DNA of 6,485 nt from Chloroflexota bacterium (lineage in GTDB: Bacteria; Chloroflexota; Limnocylindria; Limnocylindrales; CSP1-4), in contig JAKAMV010000604.1 of assembly GCA_021812735.1 (NCBI GenBank), forward strand, positions 1 through 6,485, given 5' to 3'. The notes under the pieces were generated by a model that saw only the letters and a list, made by a program, of their open reading frames with translations, made no database searches and was not told the origin of the DNA. A program made the position numbers and the translations under genes. Every line of letters begins with the position of its first letter. Positions within the stretch are counted from its first letter, which is position 1. Below are positions 1-6,029 of the stretch, piece by piece.

Positions 1-1
1 C

Positions 2-1096
2 GTGCTCGGGCTGACCGGCACGCCCCGGCCGGTGCCGCCGCTCGCCGGCGCGCGTGGACCGTCAGCCGATGCGTACGAGGCCGTGCGGCGTCGCGTGCGA
101 CCGGACCGCCCGAGTTGGCACGCCGCGCACGTCACGCGGCAGGTCCTCGCCGGATCCGGCGCGGCGGCCCGGCACGCGCTGCTGGCGGGCGTGGCGGCGG
201 GGCTCGAGGAGCAGGGCTACGCGCTCCTCGATGCGCCCGGCCCGCCGGTGGTACCGACCTGGCGCGAGCTGCGCCGGCTCGGGCATCCGCAGGGTCCCGC
301 CCTCGTCGGTCTCTACGCGGCCGACGCCGGACCGCGTGCCCTGGCGCAACTCCGGATCGCGGACGTTGCCGCCGACGGCTCGGGGGTCCGGCTCGGCGCG
401 CGTACGCTCCCGGTTCCTCGTGGCGCGCGACCGTTCGTGCACGCGCAGCCTCTCCTGCGCCTCGCGGTGGGGCGCGACCCGGGGGACGTCTTCTTCGCCG
501 ATGCGTCGTACGGGCTGACCGCCGCGCAGGTCCGCGAGCAGCTGTCGGCCACCCTGGCCGCGGTCGGCGCGCGCCTCCAACCGGGCGACATCGGCGAACG
601 CATCGCCCCGAGCCAGGCGTGGCTCTGGGCGCGCGGACTCTCCGTGCAGCGCACGCCCCGCGCGGCGGCCCTCGCGGATGCCCGGGCCGAGGCCGAGGCC
701 GCCGCCCGCGGCCCGTCGATTCGCGACCCGCGCTGCCGGCACGGCCTGCGTCCCGCGGTGGTCGTGGGGCGCGACACCCTGTCGCACTCGCGGCTGCTGT
801 GCCGCGCCCGCGACCCCGAGGAGACCCGACCGCTCTGGCGCGGGTATGCCATCCGCCAGCTTGAGGAGCGTGGCCGCGTGCGCACCTGGCGGGTAAGCCA
901 GGACGGCGCAGATGCCGGCTGGCTCTGGTCGGTCGAGACGCCGCTCGGGAGGGCCTGGCTGGAGAAGGGTGGCGGCCACATGCCCGGGCTCGACGAGGTC
1001 GTGGCGGCCATCGACGCGCTGCAGCACGAGCGGACCCGCCGGGCCGCGCCCGGGCCAGTGGCGCGCGGAGGCCAGACGGACGGATCCGCGGGGTGA
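2..1096 (+). CDS. Hypothetical protein, 5'-truncated by window edge; possible degenerate tyrosine-recombinase-like fold
   Basis: The frame is open from base 2 and ends at TGA 1094-1096, giving 364 codons with the true start probably upstream. I do not recognise the family with confidence. Residues 100-145 (with GPRALAQLRIADV around 110-122) follow the spacing of the tyrosine-recombinase stretch around the first catalytic Arg (typically GLRxxELxxLxxxDV), and R112 would be that Arg. The later HxxR box and nucleophilic Tyr are not recognisable, so it would be catalytically dead if related. The C-terminal part (about 263-325) is rich in Arg, Trp and Gly, and the last 25 residues look disordered. 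Codon use is normal for the window and there is no internal stop, so the gene is probably expressed. Its tail is duplicated in rearranged form at 4224-4605. Coding status is likely; function is unknown. Confidence 0.7.
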   Translation: MLGLTGTPRPVPPLAGARGPSADAYEAVRRRVRPDRPSWHAAHVTRQVLAGSGAAARHALLAGVAAGLEEQGYALLDAPGPPVVPTWRELRRLGHPQGPALVGLYAADAGPRALAQLRIADVAADGSGVRLGARTLPVPRGARPFVHAQPLLRLAVGRDPGDVFFADASYGLTAAQVREQLSATLAAVGARLQPGDIGERIAPSQAWLWARGLSVQRTPRAAALADARAEAEAAARGPSIRDPRCRHGLRPAVVVGRDTLSHSRLLCRARDPEETRPLWRGYAIRQLEERGRVRTWRVSQDGADAGWLWSVETPLGRAWLEKGGGHMPGLDEVVAAIDALQHERTRRAAPGPVARGGQTDGSAG

Positions 1097-1333
1097 CGAG
1101 CGTGTCGGCCGGCGCACGTGGCGCGGCGGACGATTCGCTCCGGGGTGGACGCGGCGGTGTGCACGGCGGTGTTGCGTCGCGGCTGGCCGGACCGGCTGCG
1201 CCAGTCCGCCGTCTCTCCCGAGCCCGGGGGCGCCGTGAGCCGGGGAGTGAATGCGCCGCCCGCAGACCCCGACGTCGTGCCGCGCAAGCTGACACAGGCT
1301 GCGCCGACGATGCTCGTCGGCCATCGGGGCGAA

Positions 1334-1367
1334 CGCGCCCGGGCCCGCCCGGGCGAGCCCGGGCGCG
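1334..1367. terminator. Strong GC-rich inverted repeat, possible terminator of the upstream gene
   Basis: CGCGCCCGGGC at 1334-1344 is the exact reverse complement of 1357-1367. This gives an 11-bp perfect stem around a 12-nt loop that itself contains the palindrome GCCCGGGC. It lies about 240 bp after the stop of the upstream gene and about 220 bp before the protease start. No T-run follows, so it is not a canonical Rho-independent terminator, but high-GC bacteria often use such hairpins without a T-tract. The terminator role is inference; the inverted repeat is seen directly. Confidence 0.4.
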
Positions 1368-1576
1368 GCTGCTGGCCCCGGCTGCCGGGGAACCGCGGGC
1401 TCCGCCAGGTACGGCGTGCCGTGCCAGCCCGGCCGCTGAGGGACGGGAGTGCGCAGCGGGACCCGGACAGAGGTTCCGGGGGCAGCGGGACTTCCGAGCG
1501 TTGGAGATTGGGACGTCTGGACGTCAGGGTTGTCTTGATGGGTCCACAGGCTGTTGTCGGCAAGGGTGGGGGGATC

Positions 1577-1581
1577 GGAGG
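1577..1581 (+). promoter_or_regulatory. Ribosome binding site for the G1 peptidase gene
   Basis: GGAGG lies 6 nt before ATG 1588. It supports this ATG rather than the upstream GTG at 1093 in the same open frame. Confidence 0.75.
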
Positions 1582-1587
1582 CTGGGC

Positions 1588-3729
1588 ATGACCCGCCGGG
1601 TGCGTCGCTTCGTCGCATGGGGGCTCGTGGTCGCGCTGGCGAGTGCTGGATGGATGACGCAGGCACGGGCCTCGGCGGCGTCGCCGGGGCCACGCGTGCC
1701 CCGCGACTCCCCGGTCGTGGCCGGCCTCGGCACCCGGGTGGATCTCTCGGCCCTGCTGCGTGGGGGCGGGGCGGGTCGGCCCGTCGTGCTGCACGGGCGG
1801 CAGCTGGACGCGATCGAGGCGTCACCGACGGGCACCGGGGTGGTCTCCGGCCGGGTCGCCGTCGCGACCCCGTCGGGACCGGCCTCCGCGTCCCTGCGGG
1901 AGGCGACCGCCACTTCGAACAACTGGTCCGGCTACGAGGTGGAGGGCGGTCCCTTCACGGCCGCCAGCGGATCGTTCACCGTGCCGGGCATCGTGGCCAC
2001 GGCGACGCAGACGGTGACCTCGGAATGGGTGGGGATCGACGGCGTGCTGCCCAGCACGACGCTGATCCAGGCCGGCGTCACGGAAACCTACGATCCGGCC
2101 ACCAATCTCGTGCACACCCAGGCGTGGTGGGAGATCCTGCCCGACGATCCCGTCGCCATTCTGATCAGCTGGAATCAGGTCTCGGTCCATCCCGGCGACA
2201 GCGTGTCGGTGGCAATCGCGCAGGTGAGCGGCGCGCTGTGGAGCATCGGCCTCGTCGACGACACGACCGGGCAGACCTTCGTCACCGAGCAGTCCTACAG
2301 CGGCGCGCGCGCCACCGCGGAGTGGATCGTCGAGGCCCCCACGGACGCGGCCACCGGCACGGTGGATACCCTCGGCGACTTCACCCCGCCCGTGACGTTC
2401 AGCAATGCACGGGTCACCGGTCCGCAGACGAGCCTCGATCCCGTGACCATGCTGCAGGGCGGGGCCGCGGTCGCGGTGCCGTCGGCGCTGGTGTCCGGCG
2501 GCTTCACCGTGTCCTACACGGGCACCCCCTCGCTCGCTCCGACGCCGACCCCCACGGCCAGCGCGCCGCCCGCCCTGCAGGTCTTCACGATCAGCGCGGG
2601 ACAGCGGTTCAGCCTCACGATCAGCGGCGGCAGCCCGGGGCTGGCAGCCCAGTGGCAGCAGTCCGCCGACCAGGTCAGCTGGACGCCGCTGGCGAACCTG
2701 ACGCTCGACGCCTCTGGTGCCGCGACCTACACCTTCACCCCGACGCAGTCCGCCTACTACCGCGTCTACTACCCGACCCTCGGGCAGTACGCCGGCGGGC
2801 TTCTCGAGGTCATCGTGGCACCGGCGGTTGCGCCGACGCCGACGCCGCTGGCGACCCCCAGCGCGTCCCCGACCCCCGCGCCTGCCGCGCCCACCATCTT
2901 CACCGTGACCGCCGGCCAGTCGGTCACGCTCGACCAGTCGGGCCCGCCGAACACGGCGTTCACCCTGCAGCGCTCGCCCGACGAGGCGACCTGGAGCACC
3001 CTGGCGCAGCTGACCACCGACGCGAGCGGGACCGCGAGCTACACGTTCGTGCCCACCGCGACGGCGTTCTATCGCTCGCTCTTCGCGGATGGGCCGACGC
3101 CGGCCGGCCTCGGGATCGTCCTGCCCGCCGTCTCGCCCGCCCTGGTCCTGCGTGGCCCGTCGGTCATCACCTGGGGCGGTGCGGCGACCCTCACCGTGGC
3201 CGTCGCGCCCGGCGTCGCGCGCCAGGTGCAGCTGCTCGCGACGCGGGATGACATCACCTGGTCGTCCATCGCCTCGCTCACGACCGGCACCTCCGGCACG
3301 GCCAGCTTCGTCTACCGGCCGGCCACCAACCTCTACTACCGGGCGGTGTTCGCCGGGGCGCCCGACCTCGCGGCCGCGTCGAGCGACGCGGTGCGCACCG
3401 TGGTGCGCCAGCTCGCGCTGCCCCGCCTCATCGACGGTGGCCGCCTGGCGACGGTCAGCCGCGGCACCAGCGTGACGTTCGCCACCGTGCTGCGCCCGGA
3501 CCGCCCGGAGCTGCCCGACCCGGTGGCGACGTTCCGCGTCTACCGCTGGACCGGTTCGGCCTGGACGCTGTACCGCTCGGTCGTGGCGGCCGCCGACGCC
3601 ACGGGCGTGGCCACCCTGCGCTGGACGTTCGCCTCCGCCGGCAGCTGGTTCGTCACCTCGATGGCCAACCCCACCTCGGACAACGCCAACAGCACCTGGA
3701 GCGCGCCGCTGCGCTACGACGTGCGGTGA
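1588..3729 (+). CDS. Secreted glutamic peptidase of family G1 (eqolisin) with C-terminal Ig-like repeats
   Basis: 713 aa. Residues 1-30 form a signal peptide: Arg-rich n-region, hydrophobic VAWGLVVALASAG core and an AxA-type cleavage site near residue 28-30. A propeptide-like stretch (about 31-105) follows. Residues about 108-310 match the eqolisin fold: NNWSGY (111-116), SEWVGIDG (145-152), the LIQAG box with catalytic Gln Q161, AWWEI (179-183) and AEWIVEAP (244-251) with catalytic Glu E245. Both members of the Gln/Glu dyad are therefore present and an active acid-type endopeptidase outside the cell is expected. Pro/Thr/Ser linkers (about 313-328 and 411-435) lead into four related beta-rich modules (about 331-410, 437-515, 518-606, 609-712), probably for binding or spacing. 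No sortase motif or C-terminal membrane helix is seen, so the product should be released. The start was chosen for the RBS and signal peptide. It stands alone, with no evident operon partner. Confidence 0.9.
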   Translation: MTRRVRRFVAWGLVVALASAGWMTQARASAASPGPRVPRDSPVVAGLGTRVDLSALLRGGGAGRPVVLHGRQLDAIEASPTGTGVVSGRVAVATPSGPASASLREATATSNNWSGYEVEGGPFTAASGSFTVPGIVATATQTVTSEWVGIDGVLPSTTLIQAGVTETYDPATNLVHTQAWWEILPDDPVAILISWNQVSVHPGDSVSVAIAQVSGALWSIGLVDDTTGQTFVTEQSYSGARATAEWIVEAPTDAATGTVDTLGDFTPPVTFSNARVTGPQTSLDPVTMLQGGAAVAVPSALVSGGFTVSYTGTPSLAPTPTPTASAPPALQVFTISAGQRFSLTISGGSPGLAAQWQQSADQVSWTPLANLTLDASGAATYTFTPTQSAYYRVYYPTLGQYAGGLLEVIVAPAVAPTPTPLATPSASPTPAPAAPTIFTVTAGQSVTLDQSGPPNTAFTLQRSPDEATWSTLAQLTTDASGTASYTFVPTATAFYRSLFADGPTPAGLGIVLPAVSPALVLRGPSVITWGGAATLTVAVAPGVARQVQLLATRDDITWSSIASLTTGTSGTASFVYRPATNLYYRAVFAGAPDLAAASSDAVRTVVRQLALPRLIDGGRLATVSRGTSVTFATVLRPDRPELPDPVATFRVYRWTGSAWTLYRSVVAAADATGVATLRWTFASAGSWFVTSMANPTSDNANSTWSAPLRYDVR
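2578..3726 (+). repeat. Four degenerate protein-level repeats (Ig-like modules) within the peptidase
   Basis: The C-terminal 380 residues hold a repeated pattern: a strand ending in Q or R, then S/T-W, a short hydrophobic step, a T-x-D/T-x-S/T-G turn, then a strand ending in Y/F-Y-R. Examples are VSWTPLANLTLDASGAATY (363-381), ATWSTLAQLTTDASGTASY (467-485) and ITWSSIASLTTGTSGTASF (556-574). The fourth copy (about 650-692) is diverged and ends in WFVTS. The pattern resembles bacterial Ig-like or fibronectin-type beta sandwiches in extracellular enzymes. Ligand unknown. Confidence 0.7.
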
Positions 3730-3796
3730 GCCCGGGCGAGCGTGCGGCGAGCGACGCCCTCATGTCCTCGGCCCGCGCCCCGGGTAGGCGCCCACG

Positions 3797-4058
3797 GACT
3801 TACCCCCGCTCACGCGCGCCGACGACCTCCCGGTGTGGGTCGAGCTCGAACGAGTGGCCGGGAGCCGTTCCGGCCGCTGGGCATGCTTGTGGTCGCCGAC
3901 GACGAGCCGCGTGGCGCCGGAGCACTGACGCCCTGCGTGCGGGGCGGTGGCGCCTTCGTCGCGGTTGACCCAGACGACCGGCCGGTCGCCTGATCCGTGC
4001 CCGGGAACGGCGGTGCGGCCTCGATGCGCGGCCCCATTCCTGCATGCTGCGCTCCCTG
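3797..4058 (+). pseudogene. GNAT family N-acetyltransferase pseudogene with frameshifts and core deletion
   Basis: Translation around 3803-3862 gives PPLTRADDLPVWVELERVAG, the N-terminus of a GNAT enzyme. Compared with the second copy (6309-6388), one base is missing near 3863, and the frame moves to one reading FRPLGMLVVADDEP and ending AFVAVDPDDRPVA at TGA 3991. Such proteins normally continue with YLL and the acetyl-CoA-binding core. Here the next bases, shifted by one frame (from 3990), read RARERRCGLDARPHSCMLRS, which resembles the extreme C-terminus of the same enzymes (GLDxWPRxxMRR). The 80-90 residues between, including the acetyl-CoA loop, are absent, so the gene is dead. The N-terminal assignment is fairly secure; the C-terminal one is weaker. 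Confidence 0.65.
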
Positions 4059-4125
4059 CCAGAGTCCGTGCGACGACCCAGTGGCGTGTGGCCCCCTGCC
4101 CCGGCTCCAGAACGAGCTTGACGGG

Positions 4126-4204
4126 CAGATCGTGCGAAACGCCGGGCGGATCGTGCGAAACCTGCGGCAGAAACGTGCGACCGCTGCAGGCAGATTCATG
4201 CGAT
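4126..4204. repeat. Array A: four direct repeats of about 21 bp
   Basis: Units start at 4126, 4147, 4168 and 4191 (spacing 21, 21, 23) and share the core CAGATCGTGCGAAAC; the last two are degenerate (CAGAAACGTGCGAC, CAGATTCATGCGAT). There are no spacers. Read on the minus strand the array begins TGTGAAATCGCATGAATCTG at 4210. A TG tip followed by several repeats of about 20 bp resembles the multiple-repeat ends of IS21-family elements, but no transposase is present and the match is from memory. It sits between the GNAT pseudogene and the duplicated fragment of gene 1. Confidence 0.7.
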
Positions 4205-4205
4205 T

Positions 4206-4221
4206 TCACAGTCGGCTGTGA
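4206..4221. repeat. Small perfect inverted repeat at the edge of array A
   Basis: TCACAG, TCGG, CTGTGA: a 6-bp stem with a 4-nt loop. It lies between the last array A unit and the start of the inverted segment at 4224. It could be an element tip or a footprint of excision; no function can be assigned. Confidence 0.5.
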
Positions 4222-4223
4222 GA

Positions 4224-4605
4224 AGAGCCACGCCTGGCTCGGGGCGATGCGTTCGCCGATGTCGCGGCGCGCGGACTCTCCGTGCAGCGCACGCCCCGCG
4301 CGGCGGCCCTCGCGGATGCCCGGGCCGAGGCCGAGGCCGTCTCCCGCGGCCCGTCGATTCGCGACCCGCGCTGCCGGCACGGCCTGCGTCGCGCGGTGGT
4401 CGTGGGGCGCGACACCCTGTCGCACTGGCTGGAGAAGGGCGGCGGCCATATGCCCGGGCTCGACGAGGTCGTGGCGGCCATCGACGCGCTGCAGCACGAG
4501 CGGACCCGCCGGGCCGCGCCCGGGCCAGTGACGCGCAGGGGCCAGACGGACGGCTCCGCGGGGTGACGAGCGTGTCGGCCGGCGCACGTGGCGCGGCGGA
4601 CGATT
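4224..4605 (+). pseudogene. Rearranged partial duplicate of the 3' end of the first gene
   Basis: Bases 4266-4426 match 628-788 and 4427-4605 match 957-1135 in direct orientation, with about 9 substitutions in 340 aligned bases by my count. The intervening 168 bp (789-956) are missing, which is 56 codons and keeps the frame. Bases 4224-4265 are the exact reverse complement of 585-626. The copy lacks the first half of the gene. An open frame from GTG 4282 to TGA 4564-4566 (94 aa, same frame as the parent) remains, but no RBS is evident, so I regard it as a non-functional fragment. The homology continues about 40 bp past the parental stop. Confidence 0.85.
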
Positions 4606-4644
4606 GGTGATCGGGCCGGGGAAGCATTGCAAAGTGCTAGGACT

Positions 4645-4736
4645 CGACTGATTGTAGTGTTTGGGCCCGACCGATTGCAGCGTGTGGGGCCGACGACCTG
4701 TAGCGTTTGACTCCGACCAGATGTAGCCTATGATCA
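4645..4736. repeat. Array B: four tandem 23-bp direct repeats upstream of the ATPase gene
   Basis: Units occupy 4645-4667, 4668-4690, 4691-4713 and 4714-4736 with an exact 23-bp period and no spacers. The most conserved part is CGACNGATTGTAGNGTTTG. Units 1 and 2 are closest (CGACTGATTGTAG, CGACCGATTGCAG); units 3 and 4 are more diverged. A weaker fifth relative (ATTGCAAAGTGCTAGG) begins at 4626. The duplicated fragment of gene 1 ends at 4605, about 40 bp before. The array is either the repeat-rich end of an IS21-like element or a set of operator or iteron-type protein binding sites; the sequence alone does not decide. Confidence 0.8.
4707..4734 (+). promoter_or_regulatory. Predicted sigma-70-type promoter of the ATPase gene
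   Basis: TTGACT at 4707-4712 (-35) and TATGAT at 4729-4734 (-10) are separated by 16 bp; each differs from consensus at one position. Transcription would start near 4741, leaving a leader of about 20 nt before GTG 4761. The -35 box lies in unit 3 and the -10 box in unit 4 of array B, so anything binding the repeats would cover the promoter. It is the best promoter match I found in the window. Confidence 0.65.
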
Positions 4737-4749
4737 CGTGTGCGCCGTT

Positions 4750-4755
4750 AGGAGG
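4750..4755 (+). promoter_or_regulatory. Ribosome binding site deciding the GTG start of the ATPase
   Basis: AGGAGG, a perfect Shine-Dalgarno sequence, lies 5 nt before GTG 4761. The protein then begins MDYLRRVVENELDE, the usual N-terminus for this family just ahead of the P-loop. Confidence 0.8.
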
Positions 4756-4760
4756 GTGGT

Positions 4761-6029
4761 GTGGACTATCTGCGGCGGGTGGTCGAGAACGAGCTTGACG
4801 AGCTCCGTGACCTACCTGCCATCGCGATCGAGGGAGCGAAAGGCGTCGGGAAGACCGCGACTGCGACCACGCGGGCACGCACCGGGTATGCCCTCGACCA
4901 GCCCGGCCAGCTCGAGATCGTCCGTGCGGATCCCACCCGACTCACCAGGGGCGAGCGACCGATCCTCATCGACGAGTGGCAGCGCTACAAGGAGAGCTGG
5001 GACATCGTTCGCCGTGCCGTCGATGCCGATCACTCTGGTAGCCAGTTCGTGCTCACCGGCTCCGCTCGGCCTCGCGAACAACCGGCGCACAGTGGCGCAG
5101 GCCGGATCGTGACCGTGCGCATGCGTCCTATGACCCTCGCCGAACGAGGTGTCGGCGTGCCCACGGTGAGCATGGCCGCCCTGCTCAGCGGCGATCGTCC
5201 GAAGATCGAAGGCGAGACGTCGCTCACGCTCGACGACTACGTCGAGGAGATCCTCAACTCGGGGTTCCCGGGACTGCGTGATCTCAAGGGGCGAGCCCTG
5301 CGGGCCAGCCTGGACGGATACATCGACCGGATCGTCGAGAAGGAGTTTCCGCTCCTGGGCTTCGTGGTCCGCAACGAGGCGGCCCTGCGTCGCTGGCTGA
5401 CGGCCTATGCGGCAGCGACCGCCACGACGGCATCGGGCGAAACGATCCGTGCCGCCGCGACAGGTAGCGAGGGAACGAAGCCGGCGCGGACGACGACTGC
5501 GCCGTACAGCGACGCGCTTGAGGGTCTTTGGGTCGTGGACCCGCTACTCGCGTGGTTCCCCTCGACGGGCCAGTTCAACCGCATCGTGGGACCTCCGAAG
5601 CATCACCTCGTCGACCCCGCGCTCGCTGCGCGTCTGCTCCACGCCGACCACGACGCACTCGTGTCAGGGCAACCGATCGGGCCGAACATCCGCCGATCCG
5701 GGACGCTGCTCGGGAGCCTCTTCGAGTCCCTCGCGTGCCTGTCCGTCCGCGTGTTCGCCGAGGCCGCGGAGGGCCGCGTGTGGCACTACCGAACGAAAGG
5801 AGGCGAGCGGGAAGTCGACTTCATTGTGGAAGCGTCGGATCGTCGCGTCCTCGCCATCGAGGTGAAGCTCAGCGCGGTGGTCACGCGAGATGACACAAGG
5901 CACGTCCGCTGGCTCCGCGAGCAGCTCGGCGATCGGTTCGCGGACGGCATGGTGGTCTCCACGGGGTCCGCGGCATACCGAGACGCGGATGGGATCGCGA
6001 TCGTACCCCTTGCATTGCTCGGGGCCTGA
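4761..6029 (+). CDS. AAA family ATPase with C-terminal DUF4143 / PD-(D/E)XK-like domain
   Basis: 422 aa, intact and typical in length for the family. Walker A is GAKGVGKT (25-32). Walker B is PILIDEWQR (67-75, with D71 and E72). A sensor-like strand FVLTGSARP (97-104) and the RMRPMTLAERG segment (120-130) complete the AAA_14-type module. The C-terminal half has the DUF4143 signatures LWVVDPLLAW (256-265), PKHHLVDPALAARLL (279-293) and GSLFESL (318-324). It ends with EVDFIVE (351-357) and IEVK (366-369); E322, D353, E367 and K369 fit a PD-(D/E)XK nuclease-like core. The biological role of this widespread family is not established; ATP hydrolysis is likely and nuclease activity possible. The protein is soluble, with no signal peptide or membrane helix. 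It is monocistronic, driven by the promoter inside array B, with no partner gene next to it. Confidence 0.88.
   Translation: MDYLRRVVENELDELRDLPAIAIEGAKGVGKTATATTRARTGYALDQPGQLEIVRADPTRLTRGERPILIDEWQRYKESWDIVRRAVDADHSGSQFVLTGSARPREQPAHSGAGRIVTVRMRPMTLAERGVGVPTVSMAALLSGDRPKIEGETSLTLDDYVEEILNSGFPGLRDLKGRALRASLDGYIDRIVEKEFPLLGFVVRNEAALRRWLTAYAAATATTASGETIRAAATGSEGTKPARTTTAPYSDALEGLWVVDPLLAWFPSTGQFNRIVGPPKHHLVDPALAARLLHADHDALVSGQPIGPNIRRSGTLLGSLFESLACLSVRVFAEAAEGRVWHYRTKGGEREVDFIVEASDRRVLAIEVKLSAVVTRDDTRHVRWLREQLGDRFADGMVVSTGSAAYRDADGIAIVPLALLGA

Larger units (their letters stand above)
1097..1587. other. Intergenic region without a recognised gene
   Basis: This stretch of about 490 bp stays open in several frames on both strands, but only because of its high G+C. 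None of the translations resembles a known family, and the one continuous with the downstream protease would place 165 low-complexity Arg/Gly/Ala residues ahead of a clean signal peptide. It holds a strong hairpin (1334-1367) and a doubled GACGTC palindrome (1512-1525). It probably carries the 3' end signals of the upstream gene and the promoter of the protease, although I cannot identify a convincing -35/-10 pair. Confidence 0.6.

Noticed and set aside
1093..1587. N-terminal extension of the protease from GTG 1093
   Set aside because: It would put 165 low-complexity residues before a clean signal peptide; ATG 1588 has its own RBS.
62..1825. Minus-strand open frame of 587 codons
   Set aside because: Composition is Arg/Pro/Ala-rich with no recognisable domain; it is the high-GC antisense of gene 1 and the intergenic region and crosses the protease start.
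1554..3251. Plus-strand open frame of 565 codons overlapping the protease
   Set aside because: Shadow frame: Arg/Gly-rich, no domain, fully inside a gene with clear peptidase motifs.
4109..4223. Short plus-strand peptide LQNELDGQIVRN and its repeats
   Set aside because: The apparent peptide repeats simply translate the 21-bp DNA repeats; no start signal or family.
3947..4531. Plus-strand open frame of 194 codons
   Set aside because: It runs through array A and reads the duplicate of gene 1 in a non-parental frame; no homology seen.
4126..4736. CRISPR array
   Set aside because: Repeats in arrays A and B are contiguous with no variable spacers, differ between the two arrays, and no cas gene is present.
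3760..4878. Minus-strand open frame of 372 codons spanning the pseudogenes and arrays
   Set aside because: It is built from antisense of the GNAT remnant, the duplicate fragment and two repeat arrays; no domain is visible.
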